64,000 nucleotides of DNA from Delphinapterus leucas (GCF_002288925.2 NW_022098069.1:83050380-83114379); one strand, 5' to 3'; positions 1 through 12,012 are shown, counted from the first letter of the stretch. Numbers and translations: made by a program. The notes: generated by a model not told the origin, from the sequence alone.

Positions 1-300
1 GATTGGTTGGTGGTGAGGTAAGTGGGAGTCAACATCATCAACCTTCTGGTTCCAACCGGTCTGGGGTCTCCAGTGCTGCTTCTGGGGTCAGCTAACGTCT
101 TCCACCTGGTGGAGGTTTCAGGATCTGCAAAACAGCTCAAAGGACATGGCTCAAAATATTATCTATAGCCCCTGAGGAGGAACTAAAGGTCCTTGACTTT
201 GTTGAATGGCTAAAGTATTATTATTTTGTCTGGCTTGAGTGTTTTCCTTTTTTTCTTCATTTTCTCACTTCTCTGATTAAATTTATTCTTTGACTAAAGT
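1..300. other. Possible old ERV-derived segment
   Basis: The wording of this stretch, including 'ctgcaaaacagctcaaag' and the AT-rich part that follows, resembles the non-coding 3' part of class I endogenous retroviruses. No LTR ends or coding remnants are visible, so this is a weak call. Confidence 0.25.
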
Positions 301-1124
301 TTTTATACAAACAAAAGGCAGGTGGAGGACATGGGCGGGGATCTGTTTGGGGAAGGCCTCATAGGGTCCTGCTTGGTCACAGGAGTGCTGGTCACACACT
401 TTTTCTGATAAGGGCATCTGGTCTGAAGAGCTTGAAGACCACTGAGGTACACACTTCCGTCAGCGTCTGTGAAGTGGCCTGAGCCGATGGCACGCGTGTC
501 CTCTTCAGCTTCGTGGCTTTGTGGCTATGTGTCTCTTTGCCACGTGGGAAGAGGCAGAGGCAGGAGCTTGGGGGTTCGTGCTAGGCATCCTCCCCTCGAT
601 TCATCCCTCCCTAGGATATTACAGGGGGAAGGAGGAGGGACTACCTTCAGTAATTCCGCTGATGGTAGTCTTGAGTACGTATAATAATCTCCACATCTTC
701 GTAGTATCTAGTCTTTGAATGTCATTTGTTTCTTCCACAGTTACCCTCTTTTCCCAAAGTGTTCGCCATTTGAAAATCTCTCATATCCTTAAGTGATTCC
801 TCTTGATTCGTTAATGATTTGGTTCCAAGGGCTTTCAAGAGGAAAAATATTCCTGATGTGATGTTTGAGACATGCTTGGTGAAATGAGCAATTCATGCCC
901 AGCACGATGCTAGAGCAATACTGCATTAAGACTTTGGTGAGAACGTGTGTCTTCTGGGAATTTTGTTACATGAAGTCACTCTGCTTTTAACTCATTTGCT
1001 AAGCTTAAAAAAACCCAAAGCAGCCTTTCTTAATTTCAACGAACTTAAAATACCGAAGTCCTCATCTTTTTCTCTTGTATCTGATGGCAAGCAAGCTTGG
1101 GTTCCGCCAGCTGAACCTGGACAA
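301..1124. other. Unique intergenic DNA, no gene seen
   Basis: Only short random reading frames are present. I recognise no splice-bounded exon, repeat or RNA gene here. Confidence 0.5.
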
Positions 1125-1127
1125 GAC

Positions 1128-1215
1128 CCCTACAAGCCATGTTACATCTCCCCCAGCCTCAGTTTCTCCATCTGCAAAATGGGGCCAATAATGGGCCTAT
1201 AATAATACCTGCTCC
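1128..1215 (+). repeat. MIR SINE fragment
   Basis: The stretch 'cctcagtttctccatctg' followed by 'caaaatgggg' is the conserved 3' half of the ancient mammalian MIR element. Confidence 0.55.
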
Positions 1216-1903
1216 CTTTTATGCCTTAACACAGTTATTATTAAATTGATTTATGCTAGTGAAATTCTCTTAGAAGAGTGAGACTTCTTTCTTTTTCCAT
1301 TGACGAAATCGTTTCTAATACGGGAACAATCATCCCTGCATTTCCCACAGCCAGAATCTTTTTTGGCCTTATGAATTGAATTCAGATCCGCTACTCCTGA
1401 TGTCGGATATCCTCCACTGCAGAAACAAAACAAACAAAAATCCCTCAGACTCTTCCAAACTGGTTGTGTCAGTTTGGAGTTTCTGACCAGCGCAGAGAGC
1501 CTTGCTCAGGTTACATCTCGTTACTGTCTTAAAGGCTGTTTCCCTTGGAGGTGACCCATTAACACTGGGTTGCACAGGCAGGACACTCTCACCCTTGCTT
1601 CCCCTGGGGTCTCAGGACTTCTTACTTCAGCCCAGTTTTTGGAACTTGGGCAACAGCAGCTTCCTCTGGAAGGGGGAGGTCCCAGGCTTAAGTGGGTTTC
1701 TACTTTGGAGGCCCTTCTTTGGGTCACCCTCTCCTATCTCCTGCCCCCAGCAAGCTCTCTTTACCTTTTAGGTGGCTGCTACACAGAGCCCAGGACGAAG
1801 GAGCTTTCTGAAGCCCCATGAAAATTTTTGAGACCTAAAAAAAAAAAAAAAAAGGATTGACCCCAAAATATGAAAATAAAACAAAATTAAGAATCATTTA
1901 ATT
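1216..1903. other. Unique intergenic DNA, no gene seen
   Basis: No recognisable gene. An 18-base A run lies near 1837-1854, just before the first SINE, and could be the tail of an older retroposon. Confidence 0.45.
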
Positions 1904-2005
1904 TGGACTTCCCTGGTGGCGCAGTGGTTAAGAATCCACCTGCCAATGCAGGGGACACGAGTTCGAGCCCTGGTCCAGGAAGATCCCACATACCACAGAG
2001 GAAAG
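1904..2005 (+). repeat. CHR-type SINE, head only
   Basis: Starts with 'ggacttccctggtggcgcag' and carries the tRNA-like B box 'gttcgagccc', then breaks off. It faces the next SINE head to head, so the two form an inverted pair. Confidence 0.85.
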
Positions 2006-2055
2006 AGAAATAGGGTTGAAAAGACATCAGTCTTCTGTAGGCCCTTTTGCCTTTT

Positions 2056-2238
2056 AATCTTTTTTTCTGTGGCCTCTCCCGTTGTGGAGCACAGGCTCTG
2101 GACGCGCAGGCTCAGCGGCCACGGCTCACGGGCCCAGCCGCTCCGCGGCATGTGGGATCTTCCCAGACCGGGGCACGAACCCGTGTCCCCTGCATCGGCA
2201 GGAGGACTATCAACCACTGCGCCACCAGGGAAGCCCAT
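2056..2238 (-). repeat. CHR-type SINE, short form
   Basis: The complement reads from 'gggcttccctggtggcgcag' to 'gggagaggccacag' and an A tail (T run at its left end). It is nearly full length and inverted relative to the copy at 1904. Confidence 0.9.
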
Positions 2239-2585
2239 CCATTCACCTTTTGAAGGATATCTTGATTGCTTCCAAATTTTAGCAAATATGAATAAAGCTG
2301 CTAGAAACATCCATATTGCAGGTTTTCGTGTGGACGTAAGTTTCCAATACGTTTGAGTAAATATCAAAGGGCACATTGGCCGTGTGGTATGGTAAGAGTA
2401 CGCTTCGCATGATGAGAAACTGCCACACTGTCTTCCAAAGTGGCTGCACCATTTTGCGTTCCCACCAGCAATAAATGAGAGTTACTGTTGTTCCACATTC
2501 TCACCAGCTTTGGTGTTGTCAGTGGGCTGGGTTTTGGCCATTTTAACAAGTGTGTAGTGGTATCTCATTATTTGAGCCATTTCTT
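2239..2585 (-). repeat. L1 LINE ORF2 3' fragment, antisense
   Basis: The sequence is the reverse of the familiar L1 ORF2 C-terminal and 3' region, with 'ccaaagtggctgcaccattt' and 'cccaccagcaat'. It is old and diverged. Confidence 0.8.
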
Positions 2586-2772
2586 TTCTTTCACACAAAG
2601 AATTTATGAGCTAGCTGCCTCTGATATATCAAGAAAGCCCTGAAGTTGGATTTTTACAAGAGCAACAAGATATAAAGAACCGTGGAAAGTCAACAAAAAA
2701 TAAGCACTTTACCTATGTCTAAGCTTGGTATTTACAAAACATTTTGTTTTCTTGTTATTTTGTGTGCTTTTT

Positions 2773-2967
2773 TGCGGTACGCGGGCCTCTCACTGTTGTG
2801 GCCTCTCCCGTTGCGGAGCACAGGCTCTGGACGCGCAGGCTCAGCGGCCATGGCTCACGGGCCCAGCCGCTCCGCGGCATGTGGGATCTTCCACAGACCG
2901 GAGCACGAACCCGTGTCCCCTGCATTGGCAGGCGGACTCTCAACCACTGCACCACCAGGGAAGCCCT
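2773..2967 (-). repeat. CHR-type SINE, short form, with target duplication
   Basis: Full short-form SINE in reverse. 'tttacaaaacatttt' on the left and 'tttacaaagcatttt' on the right are the target-site duplication, so this is a clean retroposition. Confidence 0.92.
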
Positions 2968-3418
2968 TTACAAAGCATTTTCATGATTATTGTATCTCTT
3001 CATTCTTAACTCTGCTATATTCAAAACTGGGAGTTGTGTCCATTTTGACTGGAAAACAGAAGCCAAACCAATGCACCTGTGCAAGCTCTCCTGACATTTT
3101 TATTGCTCTTTTGTGATTGGGTCAGTAGGCTATGAAATTAACTTATCTCTCCTTAAAATTTTGTGTTAAGTGAAGGGTAAAGCAAATTTACTAACATATG
3201 CCAAGTTCTGCTCCAGGCTTCAGAGACATAGAGCTGAATACGTCCCTCAAGGAGCGTTCGACCCGACAAAAAGGCGTAAAGACTAGGCCAGTGGAACCTC
3301 AGGATAAAACAGACCAGGCCTTTTACCCTGGGGATGGGGGGGCGGGGGCTTGGTCTGGTGAAAAGACACCCAGACACGTCTGACCGTTATCCGAAAAGGA
3401 ACAAAAATAAGCCTGTAA

Positions 3419-3775
3419 GGGGCTTCCCTGCTGGCTCAGTGGTTAAGAATCCGCCTGCCAGTGCAGAGGACACGTGTTCGAGCCCCGGTCCGGGAAGGAT
3501 CCCACACGCCGCGGAGCAACTAAGCCCATGTGCCACAACTACTGGCCTGTGCTCTAGAGCCCGCCAGCCACAACTACTGAGCCCGCGTGCCACAACTAAT
3601 GAAGCCCGTGTGCCTAGAGCCCGTTCTCCGCAACAAGAGAAGCCACCGCAATGAGAAGCCCGCGCAACCGCAACAAAGAATAGCCCCCGCTCGCCTCAAC
3701 TAGAGAAAGACCTGCACGCAGCAATGGAAACCCAACGCAGCCTAAAATGAAATTAAAATATATTTTTTTAAAAAG
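3419..3775 (+). repeat. CHR-type SINE, long form
   Basis: tRNA-like head followed by the repeated 'gagccacaactactg' body and an AT-rich tail, about 350 bases. This is the long SINE subfamily seen many times in the window. Confidence 0.92.
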
Positions 3776-4011
3776 AAGAGAAAAGAAAATAAGCCAGTAA
3801 GACATTAGGGAGGGGTCCAGTCGTGGTAGTAAACTGGATGGGGCTATCAGCGATGGACCAGGAATGTCACATACTTTTGAGTACATTATTACGTAGGGCT
3901 GTCCCCGTTTACTGTAGGAAGACAGCGTTGACATCTTCAAAAGATGGAAACCCCTTAAGAGAAGCCCTTTAGGAGGAGGGAGCACCAGAAGGGATCACCT
4001 CCAAAGCCAGG

Positions 4012-4306
4012 GTAGCGGACAGGCTCAGCACGAGGGTGAAGCGGGAGAGGCAATATAAGAGTGCGCGCGTACGCACGTGGGGTAGCCGTTAGGCGCACCA
4101 CAAGGGTGAAAGGGAAGGGGGATAAGGGAGTTCGTGCGGGCGCGTCCGCGCGTGCGTGGGTAGCGGAGGCGAGCAGCACGGGGTGAAGGGGGAGGGGGAT
4201 AAGGGAGCTCGTGCATTCACGTCCGCGCGCGCGTGGGTAGCGGAGGGGCGGGGCGCGGAAGAGTAGGAGGAGGGGAGGAAAAGGGAGAGCGTGCGCGCGC
4301 GCGTGG
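4012..4306 (+). repeat. Four-copy GC-rich minisatellite upstream of MRFAP1
   Basis: Four degenerate tandem units begin at 4012, 4082, 4160 and 4237 and are 70-78 bases long. Each starts with 'gtagc', passes through a purine-rich 'gggtgaag..gggggataagggag' core, which is weakest in the fourth unit, and ends in an alternating 'gcgcgcgcgtggg' stretch. The array ends about 350 bases before the MRFAP1 start codon, inside its CpG island. Z-DNA-prone CG/TG runs recur in each unit. Confidence 0.85.
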
Positions 4307-4395
4307 GTGTGAGTGTGTGTGCGCGCGGCCGTGGTAGAGCGAAGTGCGTCGCCCTCTATTGACGTGCGCGCGCCCGCGCCTAGTTCTACCAGCGG

Positions 4396-4475
4396 CGTGA
4401 CCGTAAAGAGGCACGGCCGTGTCGTGAAAGGGGCCGCAACACGCAGGGCGCTGGTTGACGGCCGCGACTCCATTT
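4396..4475 (+). promoter_or_regulatory. Conserved core-promoter/first-exon block of MRFAP1
   Basis: The block includes 'cgtgtcgtgaaaggggc', a 17-base exact match to 25153-25169, and continues to 'gactccattttg', which is matched by 'ggccattttg' in the copy. Retention between two decayed duplicates suggests a regulatory role or a transcribed 5' exon. This is inference. Confidence 0.6.
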
Positions 4476-4495
4476 TGTCCTCCGGTTCTTTGCTC

Positions 4496-4613
4496 GTAAG
4501 TCGCTTGTTTCCGTGGCTTCTGTGAGGCCAAAAGTTTAAAAGGGGTAAAAGTTTTAAAGAATATTCTGGAAGTGTGTTGGTAAGCATAGCGAGTCTCCAT
4601 TTTCTCTCTGCAG
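4496..4613 (+). other. Probable intron in the MRFAP1 5' UTR
   Basis: A strong donor 'ctc|gtaagt' lies at 4496 and a pyrimidine-rich acceptor 'tttctctctgcag' ends at 4613, giving a 118-base intron that ends 38 bases before the start codon. The short length and strong sites make it plausible. No transcript evidence is available here. Confidence 0.6.
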
Positions 4614-4642
4614 CAGACTTGCGTCCTGCGGTTCCGGAATAG

Positions 4643-5035
<393 letters not shown>

Positions 5036-5048
5036 AGGAGGGTCGGCG

Positions 5049-5548
5049 GTAAGGCGGGGACCGGCGGGAGCCGCACGGAGGTCCCAGGCGTTGCCCGACG
5101 CTTGGGTCAGCTTCGGGGACATTTATTTACTAATGATCCGCGGGGGATGGGAGTTGGGAGAAGAGCATAAGGGCGTGCTCAATTTTCATTTTAGGAGGTG
5201 TTAGTAGGTACCGTTTATTTTTGTTACGTCTCTGGTAATTTGGGGGAACAGGTTGGTTGCTTGGTTGGTTTTGACTTGTACGTGTTTGGTTGAAACCAAA
5301 GGTCACGATCAATAGGATAACTGTAGGGTAATAAACAACAAAATCACAATACAGGCCATTGAGCAAAGGGGGGTAGAAATACAGAATTGTCAGAGGGAAG
5401 GCCATTATTGGACGCTTCCAGATTTTGCTGGAAGACTGGAAGGGGTCAGGTGGCATGCAGAAGAGGTGGCGTCCTGCGAGGCTCAGTTTGTGAGGGTTTT
5501 CTCACTTCCTAATGATGAGTTTCTCCCAACTGCACTTTAGGTTTACAG
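5049..5548 (+). other. Probable 3' UTR intron of MRFAP1
   Basis: A donor 'gcg|gtaagg' lies 13 bases after the stop codon. Acceptor-like sites end at 5540 and 5548. The 3' UTR similarity to the pseudogene resumes exactly after the second one ('cag' at 5546-5548, matched at 26183-26185). An exon junction this close to the stop should not trigger nonsense-mediated decay. This is inference from sequence and paralogue comparison. Confidence 0.5.
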
Positions 5549-6535
5549 CCAGTGGATTCTGGTCAACTGATGGAGATTGGCTGACACCCTGGAGAAGCTG
5601 AAACCAGAGAGCCTTTTGTTTTCTCTTTTTTTCTCTGTCTACACTCTGTCCCCACACTACGTTTCTGCTATGGTCTGTGGTTAATGACCTCAGTATGAGT
5701 TTTGACTGTTAAATGTTTTTGTTTGGGGAGGTAACTTTGATTTGGAAAATGCTCTCACAAGAATTAGGGCCTAGATTGTAAGCTGTCGCAGCAGTCACAT
5801 TTGTTCCTGGGCTTTCGTTATTTCTAAATTTTTGAGGTGCTTTGCTCTTTCTTGTGTGACCTGATAGCTCCCTGGAACTTTGGGTCTGTGTGTAACAGAT
5901 GAGACTCAGTTGGAGTTCTCCGGCTCTGAAGGTGTTGAAGGAACTGCATTATTTCTAGAAGACGACTCCATGCAGCGATTGCCAACGAAGCTGAAGAACG
6001 GACCAGACTTCAATTGGGAATGAGGAGGGGGCTGATCTGGCTGGGACTGATGAACCAAAAGAAGGGCTGTGGGATGGTGTTGTGTTTGGGGACTTTAATT
6101 TCTATGTGAGACCAAAGGAGGAGAGATGTATTTTGTTCAAATTTTAGGTTTTATGCGGCACACTGATGTAACTTGTCTGGTCAGATTGTTTGGACAACCT
6201 AACTCAGCTTTATGTGACATGGAACCTAGACTAGGAGACGAGATAGGTCTTGGTATTCTGTGTAATCGATGTAATATCCTGATGCATTTCAGGGGATTCT
6301 GGACATAAAATGAAAGCGATATTTGCAAAGGCCCTTGAGGGTCTGGGGAAGAAAAGCAAGGGCTGTCTGTTTTGGACCCTAAACTGGACAGGGACTAGGT
6401 GTCTTCAAGATTCATAAGTTGTCTAGCTGTAAGTTCATTTCAGTAGCAGACCTGACAAGTATTTGAGGTCAAAACCCTACCGTGTGTTTAAAAAAATTTT
6501 ACCATGTTAATAAAAGTATTCATTTGCTTGAAAAG
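5549..6535 (+). other. MRFAP1: MRFAP1 3' UTR and poly(A) region
   Basis: Non-coding sequence that stays alignable in blocks with 26.18-27.39 kb. A poly(A) signal AATAAA lies at 6509-6514, with cleavage expected around 6530. Short frames inside it are not coding. Confidence 0.65.
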
Positions 6536-6722
6536 ACAAGGCTTAAAAGGTTATTGACTGAGAAATATTGTTTCTTTAAAAATGAAATTTTTCTCCTTGA
6601 ATGTTATCTTTGCTAAATAGGGGGTGAATTTCTTATGGTTTTGGAGGCTCTCAGTAAGCCTTGATCATAGGGAAGGTTCATCTCTGCGTGCTGCTATGGC
6701 AACTGGCTGAGGAAAGAGCGTG

Positions 6723-6890
6723 CAGTTGTCCCTCCTATCAGCAGTGGGTTGGTTCCAGGACCTCCCCCCCGCCCCACTTCCCACAGATACCAAAATCCAG
6801 GGCTGCTCAAGTTCATTATGTCAGATGACATAGTATAGTCGGCCCTCCAGTCCTCTGTGTCTACAATTGTGCATCCCGCAGAACTTAACC
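6723..6890 (+). mobile_element. MER2/Tigger-type DNA transposon fragment
   Basis: The sequence begins 'cagttgtccctcc', continues with 'ggttggttccaggacc' and 'gataccaaaatcc', and ends around 'tagtcggccctcc'. These are hallmarks of the Tigger/MER2 non-autonomous elements, with inner parts deleted. Confidence 0.7.
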
Positions 6891-7368
6891 TGTATGCTAA
6901 TTTTCACCTTAAAGTCTGCTTCCTGGGAATCCAGCTGATAGCAAGTGTGAAACAATAGTAACCATGTGTCCCAAGCTGGATACCATGTCTTAGAGCACTG
7001 AGTGGGGGAAGGCAAGGAAAGCATTTCAGAGCAAGTAACTGGTGACCTTGGCCTTGAAGGATGGGTACAGCTTCCAAGGAGGAGGAGAGAATGGGGGACA
7101 TCCCACACATAGGGAACAGTAGGAGAAAAAGCCAGTAGTGGGGAGGAGTGGATATGATGAATAAAGAACCAGGAAGAACAACCACCACAAAAGCTACATT
7201 TGCCAAAACTAGGACCTGTGCTAAGTAGACTACACTTCGTTCTTATTTCACTAGTTTTCCAGTAATTCTTTTTTTCTGTCTCAGGATACCACATTTCATT
7301 TGGTAATTTATTTTTAAAAGATGTAATACAAATGGCACAGAATTCAAAAGAAAAAAAAATGATCCCGG
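6891..7368. other. Unique intergenic DNA, no gene seen
   Basis: Ordinary intergenic sequence. Open frames on the - strand run into the neighbouring SINE and lack coding character. Confidence 0.5.
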
Positions 7369-7676
7369 GCTTCCCTGGTGGCGCAGTGGTTGAGAGTCCA
7401 CCTGCCAATGCAGGAGACACGGGTTCGAGCCCTGGTCTGGGAGGATCCCACATGCCGCGGAGCAACTAAGCCCGTGAGCCACAAGTACTGAGCCTGCACG
7501 TCTGGAGCCTGTGCTCCGCAACGAGAGGCCGCGACAGTGAGAGGCCCGCGCACCGCGATGAAGAGTGGCCCCCGCTCGCCGCAACTAGAGAAAGCCCTCG
7601 CACAGAAACGAAGACCCAACACAGCAAAAATAAATAAATTAATAAACTCCTACCCCCAACATCTTCTTAAAAAAAA
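7369..7676 (+). repeat. CHR-type SINE, long form
   Basis: Complete head with 'cttccctggtggcgcagtgg' and body, ending in an 'aaataaataaa' type tail and a following A run. Confidence 0.92.
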
Positions 7677-7679
7677 AAA

Positions 7680-9050
7680 AAAAGTGATCCCCTCTTCTCC
7701 CTAGCATCCTAGGAAGACAGTCATTCACCAGTGTCTTTTATATCCTTGCAAATACTGTGTGTGTTTGCACATGTACATATATAACTCTCTCCAACCATTT
7801 TTGTACGTAAGTAGAAACACACCTGTGAATGTTCTTTTTTTTTTTCCCCACTTAAAACTGTAGTTTGCAAGTTAACCCTAGCCGAACATCCAGACCTGCA
7901 TTCTTTTTTTACTGGCTGCATGTCCTTCATTGTACTGTAAGTATTCAGAGGTGATTCTTACACACCCAAAAGTTTGAGAACTATCGTCCTAGATTATTTT
8001 CACTCCTTAATTCCTCTTCCTTGTGATTTCAGTAACAATTGCAATACAGCCAACAATGCCCAATTTCCCCAGCTCCTGAAATCAGTCTCGGCTTGCTAGC
8101 AGTTGGAGGAGCGATTGAATCTTGTGTTTTCTAAGCAAAGAATGTGGTAAGGATCCATTCTGAGAGGCAGTCTTACAGGGCTGTATAATATGAAATTGAG
8201 TCAAGCTAGAGTTGCCAGAATTTTTATTACAGATCCATATGTCCCTCATGGGCCCCGGGCTCTCTCCGTGTCCTGGCTGTTCAGAGGTAGGTCATGGAAA
8301 GCTGTGCAGAAAGGCCTGTTGTGGTTCTTGGACAGGTTCCTGACACAGCAGAGGCCCCATGAAGCTGAGATCTATCTTTGCTCCGATGTGACAAGTGTCC
8401 TCTTGTATCAAAGCGCTATTACAAAAAGAAGCACGGGGGCTGTGGGAGCGTGGAGGTCTGGAGAGGCATTCAGGAAGAGAGAAACCAGGTATTATGTAAC
8501 AACCTCTGAAGAGATACGGATGGAGGCAAAGTGTGCGGAATGCTCAAAATCTGCCGGTCCCCCCTTGATCAGAATCAGGCCCGGGAGATCACAAAGTAGT
8601 GCTAAAGAGGCTTCTGCGTCTGGTATCATCAGCTGAGGTGACCCCTGGGAAGAAAGCCGATTTAACTCTAGTGGACACTACAGTAGGACTGGCAACAGCC
8701 ACGGACACGTTCACCTCTGGGGCCGGGGGCGTGGGGAGCATTAGTGAAAGTCTGACTCCAGGTGAAGGGAGGTGGGTCTAAAGTGTTTTTAACCTTGCCA
8801 GAGATAAAACCTCGGGAGTCCAGGGGGCTGGGAAACAGGAGACCTGGCCCCCAGGCAGCCTGCTCTCTGTGTGATCTTGGGCAGGTACTGGCTTGTCCCT
8901 GAGGTTCATTTCCAACCCTGGCATTCTGCATGACTTCTAGATAAAGTTCATCTGCGGTAAAAATGCCGTAGGTATCATGAGTGCTGTTCACCAAATAAAT
9001 TCCAATTCCTCATCTTTCACACGTCTAGTCAGATTGTACTCCCTTGCCCC
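7680..9050. other. Unique intergenic DNA
   Basis: No recognisable gene. An ATG-started 148-codon frame at 8190-8636 on the + strand has no family features I recognise. A weak MIR-like stretch lies around 8835-8935 ('ctgtgtgatcttgggcag'). Confidence 0.45.
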
Positions 9051-9064
9051 CCGGTGGTGGTGGT

Positions 9065-9066
<2 letters not shown>

Positions 9067-9099
<33 letters not shown>
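9067..9099. repeat. (TG)n microsatellite
   Basis: About sixteen uninterrupted TG units, preceded by a short TGG run. Confidence 0.97.
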
Positions 9100-9102
<3 letters not shown>

Positions 9103-9521
9103 TCATTCTAGCCGTGAATTGTAAGGGAAAGTAACATACAGTCACATCCAAGCCACAGCCTCCAACATGAGACCCTCCAAGTTTCTCTTCTGGCACAGGG
9201 ACCAACAACCTTCAAGATGGTGGTTGATCGTCAGCCTGTGTTCCTTGCCAACCAATGATGAACAGGTAGCACCAACAAGGAAAAGCCTTCGTTGTTCTAA
9301 GGCACTGAGATCTGGGTATTTTTTGTTAGGATGACACAACCGAGACTGAGATGACTGATACCTTCATTTTTTTCCTATCCTGTGTTTGGATGAAAGGCTT
9401 GTCCTTCTCCCTGAGGCCTATATCCTCACTTTTCGTCACATGTCCCACTAGCTCAGGGCATTGTCTGAAAAATGATCTTTCTTACTCATTCATTCGTAGC
9501 TGTTTGCTCTCCTCTGCCCTC

Positions 9522-9643
9522 TTTTTTTTTTTTTTTTTTTTTTTGTGGCTGCGCCGCATGGCAAGTGGGATCTTAGTTCCCCAACCAGGGATCAAACCCG
9601 AGCCCCTTGCATTGGAAGTACGGAGGACCACCAGGGAAGCCCC
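9522..9643 (-). repeat. Short tRNA-type SINE with 13-14 base target duplication
   Basis: T run followed by the complement of the 110-base SINE form. The duplication 'ctcctctgccctct' is present on both sides, so the insertion is well defined. Confidence 0.92.
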
Positions 9644-9649
9644 TCCTCT

Positions 9650-10120
9650 GCCCTCTAATGACTCCAAGGCAAAAGAAAGCCCAAATTCACCCTCCCCCTT
9701 CCAGGCAGCAGATAAACACGAGATTCCACCATCTTCCAGAGATAAGTGGGGATTTGTTATCTGCTTAACACTGTAGCCAGATAACTATAAATGCAAACAG
9801 GGCTTGCTTCAGTCGCTGCCCAAAGTAAGACCCTCCCCTGGTCACTTCTATTTTCCCCTTCTCTGATCCCCATAATGCTCTGTAGTTCCTTTCTCCTGAT
9901 TTATATCCCTATTCTTCCTTCCTTCAAACTCTCTGTGATTCACAAATCCTCCCTTTCTGTTATTCCCAAACTCACCTGTATTTTTTGCCTCTTCAAAGAA
10001 CGTTTCTTTACCACCTATAACAGTTGAGACTGGACTCCCCCAAGTCTTGGACTTTCCTGCAGCCTCACTGGTGATGGTCCCTAGCAACACCCAAATGATC
10101 AAGGGCTGCATTTTTTTTTA
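9650..10120. other. Unique intergenic DNA, no gene seen
   Basis: T/C-rich sequence with no family features. Confidence 0.45.
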
Positions 10121-10121
10121 A

Positions 10122-11532
10122 CATCTTTATTGGAGTATAATTGCTTTACAATGGTGTGTTAGTTTCTGCTTTATAACAAAGTGAATCAGCTATACATATA
10201 CATGTATCCCCATATCTCCTCCCTCTTGCGTCTCCCTCCCTCCCACTCTCCCTATCCCACGCCTTTAGGTGGTCACAAAGCACCGAGCTGATCTCCCCCG
10301 TACTATGTTGCTGCTTCCCACTAGCTATCTATTTTACATTTGGTAGTGTATATGTGTCCATGCCACTCTCTCACTTCGTCCCAGCTTACCCTTCTCCCTT
10401 CCCGTGTCCTCAAGTCCATTCTCTGCTTCTGCATCTTTATTCCTGTCCTGCCCCTAGGTTCTTCAGAACCACATTTTTTTTTTTTTTAGATTCCATATAT
10501 ATGTGTTAGCATACGGTATTTGTTTTTCTCTTTCTGACTTACTTCACTCTGTATGACAGACTCTAGGTCCATCCATCTCACTACAAATAACTCAATTTCG
10601 TTTCGTTTTATGGCTGAGTAATATTCCATTGTATATACGTGCCACATCTTCTTTATCCATTCGTCTGTTGAGGGACACTTAGGTTGCTTCCACCTCCTGG
10701 CTATTGTAAATAGAGCTGCAATGAACATTTTGGTACATGACTCTTTTTGAATTATGGTTTTCTCAGGGTATACGCCCAGTAGTGAGATTGCTGGGTCGTA
10801 TGGTAGTTCTATTTGTAGTTTTTTAAGGAACCTCCATACTGTTCTCCATAGTGGCTGTATCAATTTACATTCCCACCAACGGTGCAAGAGGGTTCCCTTT
10901 TCTCCACACCCTCTCCAGCATTTATTGTTTGTAGATTTTTTGATGATGGCCATTCTGACAGGTGTGAGGTGATACCTTATTGTAGTTTTTTGTTTTTGTT
11001 TTTGCGGTACGCTGGCCTCTCACTGTTGTGGCCTCTTCTGTTGTGGTCTCTCCCGTTGTGGAGCACAGGCTCTGGACGCGCAGGCTCAGCCGCCATGGCT
11101 CACGGGCCCAGCCGCTCCGCGGCATGTGGGATCTTCCCAGACTGGGGTACGAACCCGTGTCCCCTGAATCGGCAGGTGGACTCTCAACCACTGCGCCACC
11201 AGGGAAGCCCTCTCATTGTAGTTTTGATTTGCATTTCTCTAATGATTAGTGATGTTGAGCATCCTTTCATGTGTTTGTTGCCAATCTGTATATCTTCTTT
11301 GGAGAAATGTCTACTTAGGTGTTCTGCCCATTTTTGGATTGGGTTGTTTGTTTTTTTGATATTGAGTTGCATGAACTGCTTGTATATTTTGGAGATTAAT
11401 CCTTTGTCAGTTGCTTTGTTTGCAAATATTTTCTCCTATTCTGAGGGTTGTCTTTTCATCTTGTTTATTGTCTCCTTTGCTGTGCAAAAGCTTTTAAGTT
11501 TCATTTGGTCCCATTTGTTTATTTTTGTAAGA
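10122..11532 (-). mobile_element. 5'-truncated L1 LINE, antisense, interrupted by a SINE
   Basis: Reading the - strand gives the C-terminal part of L1 ORF2 (the open stretch at 10486-10953 contains the typical '[19 protein letters not shown]' region) and then the 3' UTR. Target duplication 'agggctgcatttt' on the left and 'agagctgcatttt' on the right define the ends. A CHR SINE at 10993-11210 splits it. The copy is dead: it lacks ORF1 and most of ORF2. Confidence 0.93.
10993..11210 (-). repeat. CHR-type SINE inside L1
   Basis: Short-form SINE with an internal duplication of the 'gtggtctctcccgttgtgg' part. 'attgtagtttt' flanks both sides as the target duplication. Confidence 0.92.
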
Positions 11533-11727
11533 GCTGCATTTTTGACAGAGAGGAGTGGAGGGGCAATAAAGGGAAACAGGAGTAAGAGGTAGGGGTTGTG
11601 TTGAGGGCGTTATTGCAGCCATGACCGTGCACAGTAAGTGGATGCTGGGGAAGTGCAGAGCAGGGGAGCTGCAGGAGAAAGCCGTTCAAGGGAGCTGAGG
11701 GCCCAGTGAGGTTTTAAAAAGGGTGCC

Positions 11728-12012
11728 GGGCTTCCCTGGTGGCACAGTGGTTAAGAGTCCGCCTGCCAGTGCAGGGGACACGGGTTTCTGCCCCGGTCCG
11801 GGAGGATCCCACATGCCACGGAGCGGCTAGGCCCGTGAGCCACAACTACTGAGCCTGCGCGTCTGGAGCCTGTGCTCTGCAACGGGAGAGGCCGTGACAG
11901 TGAGAGGCCCGCGCACCGCGATGAAGAGTGGCCCCCACTCGCCACAACTGGAGAAAGCCCACGCACAGAAACGAAGACCCAACACAGCCAAAAATAAATA
12001 AATAAATTTCAA
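11728..12012 (+). repeat. CHR-type SINE, long form (first of a tandem pair)
   Basis: Complete head and body ending in 'aaataaataaataaattt'. It is flanked by 'aaaaagggtgccggg' on the left and 'caaaagggtgccagggg' on the right. Confidence 0.92.

Noticed and set aside
1916..2376. Frames translating SINE sequence here and in dozens of other places
   Set aside because: SINE consensus gives long open frames on both strands; none are genes.
8190..8636. 148-codon frame with an ATG start
   Set aside because: No recognisable domain, no CpG island or promoter, and a length compatible with chance; kept only as a note.
10486..10953. 155-codon - strand frame
   Set aside because: It is the C-terminal part of L1 ORF2, already counted within the L1.
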